Shown here piece after piece: positions 33,204 through 41,909 of a stretch of DNA of 64,000 nucleotides. The position numbers and the translations under genes were made by a program. The stretch is from positions 2,604,001 through 2,668,000 of the forward strand of contig NZ_CP025581.1 in assembly GCF_002865585.1 (NCBI RefSeq), written 5' to 3'. Below the pieces are notes generated by a model that was not told the origin of the DNA, ran no database searches, and worked only from the letters and a program-made list of their open reading frames with translations. Within the stretch, counting starts at the first letter, position 1. Each line of letters opens with the position of its first letter. This stretch comes from Nocardioides houyundeii. GTDB taxonomy: Bacteria > Actinomycetota > Actinomycetes > Propionibacteriales > Nocardioidaceae.

Positions 33204-33607
33204 GTTCTCGTCTTGCCACCGGATGAACCTGCGAGGCCGTACGGCTGGCCGGGCTGGCGAGTGCCCGCAATCGAGGGGTCCGACCTCTGGAGCGCATAGC
33301 GCGCTCAACAAGCATGAGCGTGCACTTCGGATCAGGCGTTTGCTGGCGCTCCCCCCGCTGCCGCTCGCCGGTGCGGACGACACACCTGCGTGGGGGCGAG
33401 CATCGTCTGGGTCTAACAATCATCACCCGCGGGGTTCGAGAGCTTCGGGTGTTGGTGCGGCTCGGGTTCGCGGTCGTGCTGACGGGTCGCACGCGGCACC
33501 GGGCCGGCGCCCCACCGCACCCTTGGAGAGTCCGCCGACTGGGCCTGGGACGGCGGTCGGGTCCCGACGCGTCAGCCACGGGAAGTCTGACGGGCGGTTG
33601 TGGTGGG
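33204..33607. other. Gene-free stretch
   Basis: About 400 bases with no supported gene on either strand. Overlapping open frames exist but show no conserved motif and irregular codon use. Confidence 0.5.
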
Positions 33608-33868
33608 TCAGCGGCCGTAGTGGTAGCGGCAGGCGGCGATGCGGACTTCAGTGTTGGTGACCTTGTAGACCAGCCGGTGTTCGTCGGTGATCCGCCGTGA
33701 CCAGTAGCCGGCGAAGTCATGCTTGAGCGGCTCGGGCTTGCCGATGCCTTCGTTGCCGTTGGGCACGACGTCGTGGATGAGCAGGTTGATGCGCTTCAGC
33801 ACCTTGCGGTCCTGGGTCTGCCACCACAGGTAGTCCTCCCAGGCATTGGCGTCCCAGACCAGCCGCAT
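33608..33868 (-). CDS. yoeB: YoeB-family toxin (ribosome-dependent mRNA interferase)
   Basis: This 86-residue protein is a Txe/YoeB toxin. Residues matching the YoeB catalytic set fall at the same numbers: E46 (KPEPL), R65 (EHRLVY), H83 and Y84 at the C terminus (RYHYGR). YoeB cuts mRNA on the ribosome when its antitoxin is lost. The gene follows yefM with two bases between stop and start, and conserved blocks LKHDFAGYWSRRITDEHRLVYKV are present. The toxin appears complete. Confidence 0.93.
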   Translation of the reverse strand: MRLVWDANAWEDYLWWQTQDRKVLKRINLLIHDVVPNGNEGIGKPEPLKHDFAGYWSRRITDEHRLVYKVTNTEVRIAACRYHYGR

Positions 33869-33870
33869 CC

Positions 33871-34131
33871 TCAGTCGGCGTCGAGGAGGTCGTGGCTCTG
33901 CCCTGCATCGGCCTCCAGACGCTCCATGGCGTCGAGCAGGCGACGAGCGTTGGCAGGCGATCGCAACAGGTAGGCGGTTTCTCGCAGGGACTCGAAGTCC
34001 TCCAACGAGACGATCACCACCGACGGATGACCGGCTCGTGTGATCACAACTTCCTCTCGGTCGTTGACCACGTCATCGAGCACCTGGGCATAGCGTGCTC
34101 GGGACTCGGTGTAGCTCAGCGTCTTCACCAT
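33871..34131 (-). CDS. yefM: YefM/Phd-family antitoxin
   Basis: This 86-residue antitoxin has the Phd/YefM N-terminal DNA-binding fold (SYTESRARYAQVLDDVVNDREEVVITRAG) and PSVVIVSLEDFESLRETAYLL, then a disordered acidic C terminus (about residues 57-86) that neutralises YoeB. It lies first in the operon, as usual, and represses it. The palindrome with a TGTACA core at 34144-34159 lies 13 bases before the ATG. Confidence 0.93.
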   Translation of the reverse strand: MVKTLSYTESRARYAQVLDDVVNDREEVVITRAGHPSVVIVSLEDFESLRETAYLLRSPANARRLLDAMERLEADAGQSHDLLDAD

Positions 34132-34143
34132 CCCACCTCCTCA

Positions 34144-34159
34144 GTACAGAAAACTGTAC
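34144..34159. promoter_or_regulatory. YefM operator (GTACAG-AAAA-CTGTAC)
   Basis: A 16-bp perfect palindrome directly upstream of yefM. E. coli YefM-YoeB operators are built around TGTACA cores, and TGTACA occurs here at 34155-34160. Confidence 0.82.
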
Positions 34160-34349
34160 AGCCCGGGTCAAGGGTGCGGGGCGGGGCGCGCGCCGTGCGC
34201 CAATGGGTTGGAAAACGCGCCCGTCGAGGGGTCGTAGCCATCGATGATGCGAGCCTGAGCGACCACCCCGAGCCCCATTGCGAACGGATGTGACGGGGGG
34301 TTTCTGGGACCCAATCCGCGACATAAGTGGAATCGGTTCAAAACACACA

Positions 34350-34387
34350 GTGGCCCCCGATCTGCGTTTCCGCAGGTCAGGGGCCAC
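34350..34387 (-). terminator. Terminator hairpin downstream of tRNA-fMet copy 2
   Basis: GTGGCCCC and GATCTGCG pair with CGCAGGTC and GGGGCCAC around TTTC, with one internal mismatch. It lies eight bases beyond the tRNA 3' end on the minus strand and runs into TGTGTGTTTTG. Confidence 0.72.
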
Positions 34388-34394
34388 CTTCTTG

Positions 34395-34468
34395 TAGCGG
34401 GGGCAGGATTTGAACCTGCGACCTCTGGGTTATGAGCCCAGCGAGCTACCGAGCTGCTCCACCCCGCG
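34395..34468 (-). tRNA. Initiator tRNA-fMet (anticodon CAT), copy 2
   Basis: Identical in all 74 bases to the copy at 26895-26968, with C1-U72 unpaired, three G-C pairs next to the anticodon loop and anticodon CAT. CCA is not encoded (CAA follows). It marks the right edge of the repetitive, mobile region and the start of the conserved core block. Its downstream hairpin at 34350-34387 is in the usual place. Confidence 0.95.
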
Positions 34469-34545
34469 CCGCTGAACAGAACATTACGTGATCGGCTTGG
34501 GCAGACCAAATCCGGGGTGGGGCGAGGACTCGCCCCACCCCGGAG

Positions 34546-37461
34546 TCACTCGTCGGTCAGCTCCACGGCCTCGTCGATCAGCGCCTCGGCGTCGGCGATC
34601 GCCTCGGCCCAACCGACGGTGTCCCCCTCGCGCTGGGCAGCCCCGGCCTCCTCGAACTTGGCCGCGGCCTGGTCGAGCAGCTTGCGCACCTGGGCGTTCA
34701 CCGACTCCGCGGGCTCCGACGGGGTCTCCTCCCCACCTTCGGGCTCGGTGGGAGTGGCGGTCTCGGAGTCCTCCACACCCAGCACGTCGGCGATCGCGCC
34801 GCGCAGCGTGGTGTCGATGCCGACCCGTCCGCCGTAGGAGACGAGCACGAAGCTCAGGATCGGGTAGGAGGACTCCGAGGAGTCACGAGCGGCGTACAGC
34901 GGCTGCACGTACATCAGCCCGTCGCCCACCGGCATGGTCAGCAGGTTGCCGTAGCGCGGGTTGATGCCACCCTGGTCGAACGAGAACAGCTCGTCACGCA
35001 CGTCCTCGTCCGAGGCGATCTCGTTGGCCACCAGCGCTGGCCCGTTGGTCCGCTCGTCGGCCAGCTCCAGGGCCTCGATCTTGCCGTAGTCCGGACTGTT
35101 GGCGTCGGAGTTGACCGAGACGAAAGCAGCCAGGTTGGCCTTGTCGCGAGGCACGTACACCGAGGTGAGGGACCAGACCTGACCCTCCGCCGGCTCCTCC
35201 TCGCCCTCGGCCTGCCGGTTCAGGAACAGGCGGTACGGCGGCTGCTGGTTGTCCTTGTCGTTCGGGTCCTCCGGGACCTCCCAGCGGTTGTTGTTCTGGT
35301 ACCAGTCCTTGGGGTCCTGGACGTGGTAGCGGGCGAACTGGAACCGCTGGGCCTTGAACAGGTCCTCGGGGTAGCGCAGGTGCGACATCAGGGACTCGGG
35401 GATCTCGTCCTTGTCCTGGACCACGTCGGGGAAGGCGCCGCGCCAGGCCTGGAGGATCGGGTCCTCCTCGTCCCAGGCGTAGAGCTTCACGGTGCCGTCG
35501 TAGGCGTCGACCGTCGCCTTGACCGCGTTGCGCACGTAGTTGACCTCGTCGGTGGGCAGGGTCTGGAAGCCAGGCGCCTGCTGCAGCGAGTCGTCGGTCA
35601 TGTCCTCGAAGGACTCCCGCTCGGACTGCGGGTACTGGTCGGTGACGGTGTAGCCGTCGAGGATCCACTGGATGCGGCCGTCGACGACGACCGGGTAGGG
35701 GTCTGCATCCACGGTGAGCCAGGGGGCGACCTTCTCGACCATCCGGCGGGGGTTGCGGTCGTAGAGGATCTTGCTGTTCTCGTTGACCCGCGAGGAGAGC
35801 AGCATGTTCGGCTCGCCGAACTTCACCGCGTACAGCAGCTTGTTGAACAGTCCGCCCACCGGCACGCCGGCGTCGCCGTCGTAGGTGGTGGCGGCGCTGG
35901 TGTCGTCCTCCTCGCCCTGGGGCAGGTCGAGCTCGACGTCGGGCCCGTCGGAGGCCTTGCCGACGATCGAGTAGCTCGGGCTCAGCTCACCGAAGTAGAC
36001 GCGCGGCTCGTAGGGCTCGCCCTCCATCTCGGCCAGGGCGCTCTGTCCGTCCTCCTGACCCTCGGCCCACTGGATCCCGGCGGCCTGGCTCCGGTTGTCC
36101 CCGGGACGCTGGTTGGCGTACGCCGCGATCATCCCGGTGCCGTGTGTGTAGACGGTGTGCAGGTTGGACCAGTTGCGGTCCCCCGGGGCCAGACCCTCCT
36201 GGTCGAGCTCGCGGACCCCGAGCACCATGGCGCGCTCCTGGCCGCCGAGGGTGTAGCGGTCGACGTCGAGCACGTCGGCCACGGTGTAGTAGGCGCGGAC
36301 CTGCTGCTGCTGCTCGAAGGTCTGCTTCACCAGCTGGGGGTCGACCAGGGGGACCGACGAGGTGTCGGCGTCCAGGGCCGCCAGCTGGGCGTCGAGCTCG
36401 GGGGCGCTGGTGTAGCGCTTCACGTCGACGTCGTCGATGCCGTACGCCGCTCTGGTCGCGGCGATGTTCTTCTCGATGTACGGCGCCTCCTTGTCCGGCT
36501 CGCTCGGCGAGACCTGGAACCGCTGCACGACGCCCGGCCAGATCAGGCCGAGCAGGATCGCCGAGAGCGCCAGCAGAGCGACGCCCACCGAGGGCAGCAC
36601 CCAGGTCTTGCGCCAGATGTTGAGGAAGAAGAGCACGGCGCAGATGATCGAGATCCCCAGCAGGATGTTCTTGGCCGGCAGCACCGCCTTGTCGTCGGTG
36701 AAGTTCATCCCCGTGATCAGGCTGCCCTCCTCGTTGAGGAGGTCGAAGCGGTCGAGCCAGTAGTCGACGCCCTTCGCGAGGACGAAGAGACCCAGGAGCG
36801 CGGAGAACTGCGCCTGCGCGGCCGGGCTGAGCCGGTCCCGGCTCACCTGCAGCCGGATGCCGCCGTACAGGTAGTGCACGACCGCGGCGGCCAGCAGCCC
36901 GATGACGGCGACCGCCATCGTGAAGTCCACGACGTAGTGCCACCACGGCAGCTCGAAGACGTAGTAGCTCACGTCGCGGTCGAAGAACGGGTCCTTGGTG
37001 CCGAACGGCACCGAGTTGCGCCACAGGGTGAACTCGCGCCACTGTCCGGCACCGGAGGCTCCGGCGAACAGCCCCAGCACGACCGAGACGCCGGCGAGCA
37101 GCCATCCCCGCAGCGGGGTGACCGCTCCGCGGTAGCGATCGAGGTTGTCCTGCTCGCTGGACGCGGGGCGGAAGTAGGGACGGAACCGGTAGGCCAGGTA
37201 CATGTTGAGCGCGACGAAGGCGCCCATCACGACTCCGGAGGTGACGAACAGTCCGACGCGGGTCCACAGCAGGGTGCTGAACACCCCGCCGAAGCCGAAG
37301 GAGTCGAACCACTGCCGCTCGGTCCAGAAGGACGCGAACGCGGTGAGCAGCAGGAAGCCCACCAGGAGCACCGCGGCCGTGATCACCAGCGCCCGTGACC
37401 GCCTGGGCACCGCGGGCGGCTCCGCCGCCGGCCGGGCCGGCTGGCCGAACATTCCACTCAC
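34546..37461 (-). CDS. UPF0182 family large membrane protein
   Basis: This 971-residue protein has seven or so membrane helices in its first 330 residues (starting with ALVITAAVLLVGFLLLTAFASF), then a large extracytoplasmic domain to about residue 890, including NYVRNAVKATVDAYDGTVKLYAWDEEDP and the YPEDLFKAQR stretch, both strongly conserved in UPF0182. It ends in an acidic and helical tail with Thr/Pro/Glu repeats. The function is unestablished. GTG start; it overlaps the PPA1309-family gene by GTGA. The same neighbour order (PDZ protease upstream) is conserved in actinobacteria. Confidence 0.93.
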   Translation of the reverse strand: MSGMFGQPARPAAEPPAVPRRSRALVITAAVLLVGFLLLTAFASFWTERQWFDSFGFGGVFSTLLWTRVGLFVTSGVVMGAFVALNMYLAYRFRPYFRPASSEQDNLDRYRGAVTPLRGWLLAGVSVVLGLFAGASGAGQWREFTLWRNSVPFGTKDPFFDRDVSYYVFELPWWHYVVDFTMAVAVIGLLAAAVVHYLYGGIRLQVSRDRLSPAAQAQFSALLGLFVLAKGVDYWLDRFDLLNEEGSLITGMNFTDDKAVLPAKNILLGISIICAVLFFLNIWRKTWVLPSVGVALLALSAILLGLIWPGVVQRFQVSPSEPDKEAPYIEKNIAATRAAYGIDDVDVKRYTSAPELDAQLAALDADTSSVPLVDPQLVKQTFEQQQQVRAYYTVADVLDVDRYTLGGQERAMVLGVRELDQEGLAPGDRNWSNLHTVYTHGTGMIAAYANQRPGDNRSQAAGIQWAEGQEDGQSALAEMEGEPYEPRVYFGELSPSYSIVGKASDGPDVELDLPQGEEDDTSAATTYDGDAGVPVGGLFNKLLYAVKFGEPNMLLSSRVNENSKILYDRNPRRMVEKVAPWLTVDADPYPVVVDGRIQWILDGYTVTDQYPQSERESFEDMTDDSLQQAPGFQTLPTDEVNYVRNAVKATVDAYDGTVKLYAWDEEDPILQAWRGAFPDVVQDKDEIPESLMSHLRYPEDLFKAQRFQFARYHVQDPKDWYQNNNRWEVPEDPNDKDNQQPPYRLFLNRQAEGEEEPAEGQVWSLTSVYVPRDKANLAAFVSVNSDANSPDYGKIEALELADERTNGPALVANEIASDEDVRDELFSFDQGGINPRYGNLLTMPVGDGLMYVQPLYAARDSSESSYPILSFVLVSYGGRVGIDTTLRGAIADVLGVEDSETATPTEPEGGEETPSEPAESVNAQVRKLLDQAAAKFEEAGAAQREGDTVGWAEAIADAEALIDEAVELTDE

Positions 37462-38018
37462 TGGGTCTCCTCGTCGTCGAACGTGCTGGAAAGCAGGGCG
37501 ATCAGGCCGGGCACCAGGTCGGTGCCGTCCACGACCGACTGCTGGTCGTCGTGGGCGCGCAGCCGCAACGCGCAGTACGTCGAGCCGGTGCGGGTGACGC
37601 CCGCAACCAGGCGCACCTCCTGCCGCAACGGGTGGTTCCGTGCGAACTCACCGGCCTCCGTCGGGTCCTCGGGGAGCTCGGCGTCCGAGCCGGGTGGCAG
37701 CACCAGCCGCTCCAGGGCGACCGCGCACCCGTCGACGCGCTCCGGCCAGACGATGGACTCCAGCACCTGCTCCAGCGGCTGGTCCACCGGGAGGCGTTCC
37801 TGCTCGACCGGGGTCAGCGACCCCATCGCCGCGGACTGGTCCAGACCCATGCTGGCGGCCAGTTCCGGCTCGGACTCGACGAGCCGCTGGGTGCCGACCA
37901 GGGCATACATCCGGGCCGGCTGGTCCCAGCCCAGGCTCGCGACGTGCGTCTCGATCTCGAGCACCGCCGCAGCCAGGGCAGGATCGGGAAGAGTCACCTG
38001 GATCTGTGGGTCCGTCAT
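37458..38018 (-). CDS. PPA1309 family protein
   Basis: This 186-residue soluble protein matches the PPA1309 family: LGWDQPARMYALVGTQRLVESEP near residue 30, ESIVWPERVDGCAVALERLVLPP near 90, and REVRLVAGVTRTGSTYCALRLR-like sequence near 140. No catalytic motif is visible and the function is unknown. The stop overlaps the UPF0182 start and the ATG overlaps the PDZ protease stop (ATGA), so the three genes form one coupled operon. Its conserved place between membrane proteins suggests a role in the same envelope process, which is inference. Confidence 0.88.
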   Translation of the reverse strand: MTDPQIQVTLPDPALAAAVLEIETHVASLGWDQPARMYALVGTQRLVESEPELAASMGLDQSAAMGSLTPVEQERLPVDQPLEQVLESIVWPERVDGCAVALERLVLPPGSDAELPEDPTEAGEFARNHPLRQEVRLVAGVTRTGSTYCALRLRAHDDQQSVVDGTDLVPGLIALLSSTFDDEETQ

Positions 38019-39070
38019 GACGTGGAGTTCCTTTCACACGACGGCAGTTCGACCTGTTGGTCTGCCGCCCAGTCCTGGACCGCCTCGAGGGCGGACTTCA
38101 TGGTCTCGACGCGCACCAGGCGCATGTCGCCGTTCTCGGCGTGCACCGCCTCGTCGCAGTTGTCCGCCGGCACGAGGAACAGGCCGGCGTCGGCCTCCCT
38201 GGCGGCGGCGATCTTCTGGGCCACTCCCCCGATGGGCCCCACCTTGCCCTCGGCGTCCAGGGTGCCGGTGCCGGCCACGATGTTGCCGCCGGTCAGCGAG
38301 CCCGGAGTGAGGGTGTCGTAGACCGACAGCGCGAAGAGCAGGCCCGCGCTCGGTCCGCCGATGCTGGAGTCCAGGCTCACCGAGACGTCGAAGGGGAAGT
38401 CGTAGCCGGCGCCCGGGGTGATCCCGACCCGTTTGTCGCCGTCCACCAGGGTCGGGGTGACCTGGGTGGTGAGCCGCTTCCCGTCGCGCTGGATGACGAA
38501 CTCCAACGGCTTGCCCGCGGGCGCTGCGTCGACCGCTGCGACCACGTCGTCGGCGTCGGCGATGGGCCGCCCGCCTACCTCCACGAGCTGGTCCCTGACC
38601 TCGAGCTTGCCGTCCGCGGGCAGGCCCTCGCTGACCGAGAGCACCTCGACCACCGGACTGACCTCGTAGCCGAGCTCGGTCAAGGCCGTCGCGATGGCGG
38701 TGTCCTGGGAGGAGACCATCTGCACCGCGCCCTCGATCTTGCTCTCCTCACGCGTCTGGTCCGGGCTGTAGACCGAGTCGTAGGGCAGCACGGCGTCGTC
38801 GGGGTCCGCCCAGGCGGCGAGGACCTCGAAGAGGTTGACCGTGGCCTGGGGGCGGGACACGTAGACGGTGGTCAGACGCAGCTGCCCGTCGTCGCGGTAG
38901 GTCTTGGCCCCGGAGACCTGGACGATCTCGTGGCCGTCGGACTCGCCGAGCACGTTGACGGTCAGTCCTGGCTCGTAGGTGACGTACGGAAGGGGGGTGA
39001 AAACGGCCGCCAGCCACAGCGCGACGATCAACGGCACCGCGAGAACACCCGCCAAGGTCCGTTGACTCAT
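38015..39070 (-). CDS. PDZ/S16 (Lon-like) membrane-anchored serine protease, YlbL-type
   Basis: This 351-residue protein has one N-terminal membrane helix (about residues 5-25), a PDZ domain (about 130-205) and a C-terminal Lon-type S16 protease domain. The catalytic dyad is visible as Ser241 in GGPSAG and Lys286 in GGVAQKIAAA. The protease faces outside. YlbL-like proteases trim regulators or quality-control targets. It is the first gene of the operon with the PPA1309-family and UPF0182 genes. ATG start. Confidence 0.93.
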   Translation of the reverse strand: MSQRTLAGVLAVPLIVALWLAAVFTPLPYVTYEPGLTVNVLGESDGHEIVQVSGAKTYRDDGQLRLTTVYVSRPQATVNLFEVLAAWADPDDAVLPYDSVYSPDQTREESKIEGAVQMVSSQDTAIATALTELGYEVSPVVEVLSVSEGLPADGKLEVRDQLVEVGGRPIADADDVVAAVDAAPAGKPLEFVIQRDGKRLTTQVTPTLVDGDKRVGITPGAGYDFPFDVSVSLDSSIGGPSAGLLFALSVYDTLTPGSLTGGNIVAGTGTLDAEGKVGPIGGVAQKIAAAREADAGLFLVPADNCDEAVHAENGDMRLVRVETMKSALEAVQDWAADQQVELPSCERNSTS

Positions 39071-39096
39071 GGCGCCAGCCTCTCAAACGGCTGCAA

Positions 39097-39354
39097 CTAC
39101 GACACGCGTCGGGTGGACGGCGGGACCTCGGAGGCGTCGCGGGTCGGTCGCACCGCGATGCCGGTGCTCCGGTCCCGCATCCGCGCCTCCGGCTTGGCCG
39201 GGGTCGGCCGGTCCTTGCTCAGCGCGCGGGCGAGCCGCTCGACCGCCACCTCGCGGTCGATCTCGCCCCGCCCCTCGCGGCCCAGCCAGCCGACCCAGCA
39301 CATGGCAGCGGACGTCACCGCCAGCGAGGGCACCAGCCACCACAGGATCTCCAC
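39097..39354 (-). CDS. Small single-pass membrane protein (85 aa)
   Basis: This frame has one hydrophobic N-terminal helix (ILWWLVPSLAVTSAAMCWVGWLG, residues about 3-25) followed by a basic, charged cytoplasmic tail rich in Arg, Ala and Pro. It starts with GTG and lies upstream of the PDZ protease gene on the same strand. No family is recognised. Regular codon use and the position in the conserved block support it. Confidence 0.65.
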   Translation of the reverse strand: MEILWWLVPSLAVTSAAMCWVGWLGREGRGEIDREVAVERLARALSKDRPTPAKPEARMRDRSTGIAVRPTRDASEVPPSTRRVS

Positions 39355-39470
39355 CCCTGGAGCCTAGGCACCCACGTGGTCCGGGCGCTCGTGCCACGCC
39401 GCGGCGGAGCGGCCCGCGTGCAGTCTCACCTCGGGCGTCCTCACCCCGGGCGTCGATCCGGACCGTGCCC

Positions 39471-39902
39471 TCAGGGGGTGCCGACCCACTCCTCGTCGCC
39501 GTCGTCGAAGCGCTGGTGCTTCCAGACCGGCACCTCGGCCTTGAGGGTGTCGATCAGGGCCCGGCAGGCCCGGAAGGCGCCGTCCCGGTGCGCGGCGGTG
39601 GCCGCGACCACCACGGCGATGTCCCCGACCCGCAGCGTCCCGGTCCGGTGCACGGCCGCCACCCCCAGCACGTCGTGCTCCTGCACGATCCGACCGGCCA
39701 CCTCGCGCAGCTTGTCCAGGGCGCTGGGATGGGCGGAGTAGTCGAGCCCGTCCACACCTCGCCCGCCGTCGTGGTCGCGGACCCGACCGACGAAGAGCGT
39801 CAGTCCGCCGGCGGCAGGATCGTCCAGGGCTGCCAGCACCTCGGCGACGTCCAGGTCGGACTCGCGCAGGTCCACCAGCCGTACGGCGTCACGAGAGCTC
39901 AC
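39471..39902 (-). CDS. moaE: Molybdopterin synthase catalytic subunit MoaE
   Basis: This 144-residue protein is MoaE, which with MoaD turns precursor Z into molybdopterin. It has the core GGLTLFVGRVRDHDGGRGVDGLDYSAHP-like region near residue 32, IAVVVAATAAHRDGAFRACRALID near 95, and the active Lys segment LKAEVPVWKHQRF near 120. The start is GTG at 39902; the longer frame to 39977 is not conserved. MoaD and other moa genes are not in the window. MoeZ, encoded at 58099-59298, could supply sulfur to this pathway. Confidence 0.92.
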   Translation of the reverse strand: MSSRDAVRLVDLRESDLDVAEVLAALDDPAAGGLTLFVGRVRDHDGGRGVDGLDYSAHPSALDKLREVAGRIVQEHDVLGVAAVHRTGTLRVGDIAVVVAATAAHRDGAFRACRALIDTLKAEVPVWKHQRFDDGDEEWVGTP

Positions 39903-39966
39903 GCCGTCGAGTCTAGGAGGCGCCCGCCCCGCTGTCCGGCAACCGGTCGGCGAGTAATCTCGTGAC

Positions 39967-41283
39967 ATGACCGACAACCCCCCTCAGCCCGGCCAGGGAG
40001 ACGACAACCCGTTCAAGGGCACTCCCTTCGAGCAGCTTTTCGGCGGCGGCGGACTGCCAGCCGGCATGCCGGACCTCGCTTCGCTGATGGGGCAGGTGCA
40101 GCGGCTGATGCAGCCCTACGAGGGACCCATCAACTGGGACTACGCGATCGACATGGCCCGCAAGAGCGCCGCCCAGCAGCCGGACCCCTCCCCGACCCAG
40201 GCCCAGAAGGACGCGGTGGCGGACGCGGTCCGCCTGGCCGACCACTGGCTCGACGCCGCCACGGACTTCAGCTCCGGGGTCACCCAGGCGACGGCCTGGA
40301 GCCGGGCCGAGTGGATCGTGGGCACCACCGAGGTGTGGAAGAAGCTCGTGGAGCCGATCGCGACCTCCGCGGTGGAGTCCCTGGGCCAGGCCCTCCCCGA
40401 GGAGGCACGGGCCCTGGCCGGCCCGCTGATCGGGATGTTGGGCAAGGCCACGGGCGCGATGGTCGCCACCCAGGTCGGGTCCGGGCTCGGCACCCTCGCC
40501 GGGGAGGTGTGGGGCGTCACCGACGTCGGGCTCCCCCTGTCCACCCCCGGCCAGGCCGCCCTGGTCCCGGCCAACATCCGGGCCTTCGGCGAGGGACTCG
40601 ACGTCACCGACGACGACGTGCTGCTCTACGTGGCGCTGCGGGAGGCTGCGCACCACCGGCTGTTCGCCAACGTGCCGTGGCTCTCCGAGCACCTGCTCGC
40701 AGCGGTGACCGACTACGCCCGTGGCATCGAGATCAACACCTCCGACATGGAGGAGAAGCTGCGCGGCATGGACATGACCAACCCGATGGCCATGCAGGAT
40801 GCCTTCGAGGGTGGGCTCTTCGACCTCTCGGACTCCCCCAAGCAGCGCGCCGCCCTGGAGCGGCTCGAGGTCACCCTGGCACTGGTCGAGGGCTGGGTCG
40901 ACCAGGTCGTGGGCCAGGCGACGGCCGAGCGCATGCCGGCCGCGGCCAAGCTCCAGGAGGCAGTGCGCCGCCGCCGTGCCGCGGGCGGCCCGGCCGAGCA
41001 GGCCTTCGCCTCGCTGGTGGGTCTGGAGCTGCGCCCCCGCAGGCTGCGTGAGGCCTCCACGCTGTGGGGCTCGCTGCAGAGCCGACAGGGCACCGAGGCC
41101 CGGGACGGCGTGTGGATGCACCCGGACCTGCTGCCCACCGCCGCTGACCTCGACGATCCCCTCGGCTTCCGCGAGGGGGCAGAGGCGACCGGGGACCTCT
41201 CGGAGGAGGAGTTCGACGCCGGGCTCCGCGACCTGCTGGACGGCCCGCGCGGCGACGCTCCCGAGGACCGGCCCCAGGAGTGA
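39967..41283 (+). CDS. DUF2342 zinc-dependent metalloprotease-like protein
   Basis: This 438-residue protein has a disordered Pro/Gly-rich start, FEQLFGGGGLPAGMPDLASLMGQVQRLM near residue 21, and a zincin-like domain with the motif REAAHHRLF at about residues 225-233, an altered HExxH in which Arg stands before the Glu. DUF2342 proteins are widespread in actinobacteria, sometimes called coenzyme F420 biosynthesis-associated. Their activity is not established. It is convergent to nothing and divergent from moaE, and its stop overlaps the NUDIX GTG start (GTGA). Confidence 0.92.
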   Translation: MTDNPPQPGQGDDNPFKGTPFEQLFGGGGLPAGMPDLASLMGQVQRLMQPYEGPINWDYAIDMARKSAAQQPDPSPTQAQKDAVADAVRLADHWLDAATDFSSGVTQATAWSRAEWIVGTTEVWKKLVEPIATSAVESLGQALPEEARALAGPLIGMLGKATGAMVATQVGSGLGTLAGEVWGVTDVGLPLSTPGQAALVPANIRAFGEGLDVTDDDVLLYVALREAAHHRLFANVPWLSEHLLAAVTDYARGIEINTSDMEEKLRGMDMTNPMAMQDAFEGGLFDLSDSPKQRAALERLEVTLALVEGWVDQVVGQATAERMPAAAKLQEAVRRRRAAGGPAEQAFASLVGLELRPRRLREASTLWGSLQSRQGTEARDGVWMHPDLLPTAADLDDPLGFREGAEATGDLSEEEFDAGLRDLLDGPRGDAPEDRPQE

Positions 41284-41909
41284 GCCTGCACGCGGACGCC
41301 CTCGCCCGCCTGCAGCACTGGCAACCGTCGGTGGGGCGGCAGGCCGAGCTGCGCCAGCGCTTCCTCGCCCACCTGCTCGCGCGACCCGACGGGCTGGACC
41401 GCGGATGCTTCCCCGACCACGTGACCGCCGGAGTCCTGGTGCTCTCCCCGGACCTGGACCAGGTGCTGCTCAACCTGCACCGCAAGGCACGGCGCTGGTT
41501 CGCCTTCGGCGGGCACTGCGAGCCCGGGGACCGGTCCCTGTCCGGCGTCGCCCTGCGAGAGGGCCTGGAGGAGTCCGGAGTCGCATCCCTGGAGCTGGAT
41601 CCGGTGCCCGTGCACCTGGACGAGCACGCGGTCGACTTCTGCGACCCCTCGGGGACGGTCCACCATCTCGACGTGCGCTTCACCGCGCTCGCCGAGCGCG
41701 GGGTGGCGCACGGCGCGAGCGAGGAGTCGCTCGACGTGCGCTGGTGGCCCGTCGATGCCCTGCCACCCGGCCTGGAGGCGGAGATGCACGAGCTGATCTC
41801 GGCGTCCCGGGACCGGTGGCGTCAGTCGATCACCTCGTCCTCACGACCCGGTGGGCCCTCACTGTCCGGCGGATCCACCTGGGCGGCCGCGGACCAGCCG
41901 AGCAGGTAG
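41280..41909 (+). CDS. NUDIX hydrolase
   Basis: This 209-residue protein contains a NUDIX box starting GHCEPGD near residue 78 and continuing to REGLEESGV. The usual Glu after the first Gly block is Asp here. It hydrolyses nucleoside diphosphates linked to another group. The N-terminal half carries the FPDHVTAGVLVLSPD strand. The last 28 or so residues (SSRPGGPSLSGG onward) are low-complexity and overlap the convergent peptidase gene by 88 bases, so the true end may be less important. The GTG start is coupled to the DUF2342 stop. Confidence 0.88.
   Translation: MSLHADALARLQHWQPSVGRQAELRQRFLAHLLARPDGLDRGCFPDHVTAGVLVLSPDLDQVLLNLHRKARRWFAFGGHCEPGDRSLSGVALREGLEESGVASLELDPVPVHLDEHAVDFCDPSGTVHHLDVRFTALAERGVAHGASEESLDVRWWPVDALPPGLEAEMHELISASRDRWRQSITSSSRPGGPSLSGGSTWAAADQPSR

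Noticed and set aside
33076..33720. Minus-strand 214-residue frame next to yoeB
   Set aside because: Arg/Pro/Ser-rich, no motif, and overlaps yoeB in another frame.
35323..37398. A 691-residue plus-strand frame over UPF0182
   Set aside because: Antisense of a well-supported gene; low-complexity composition.
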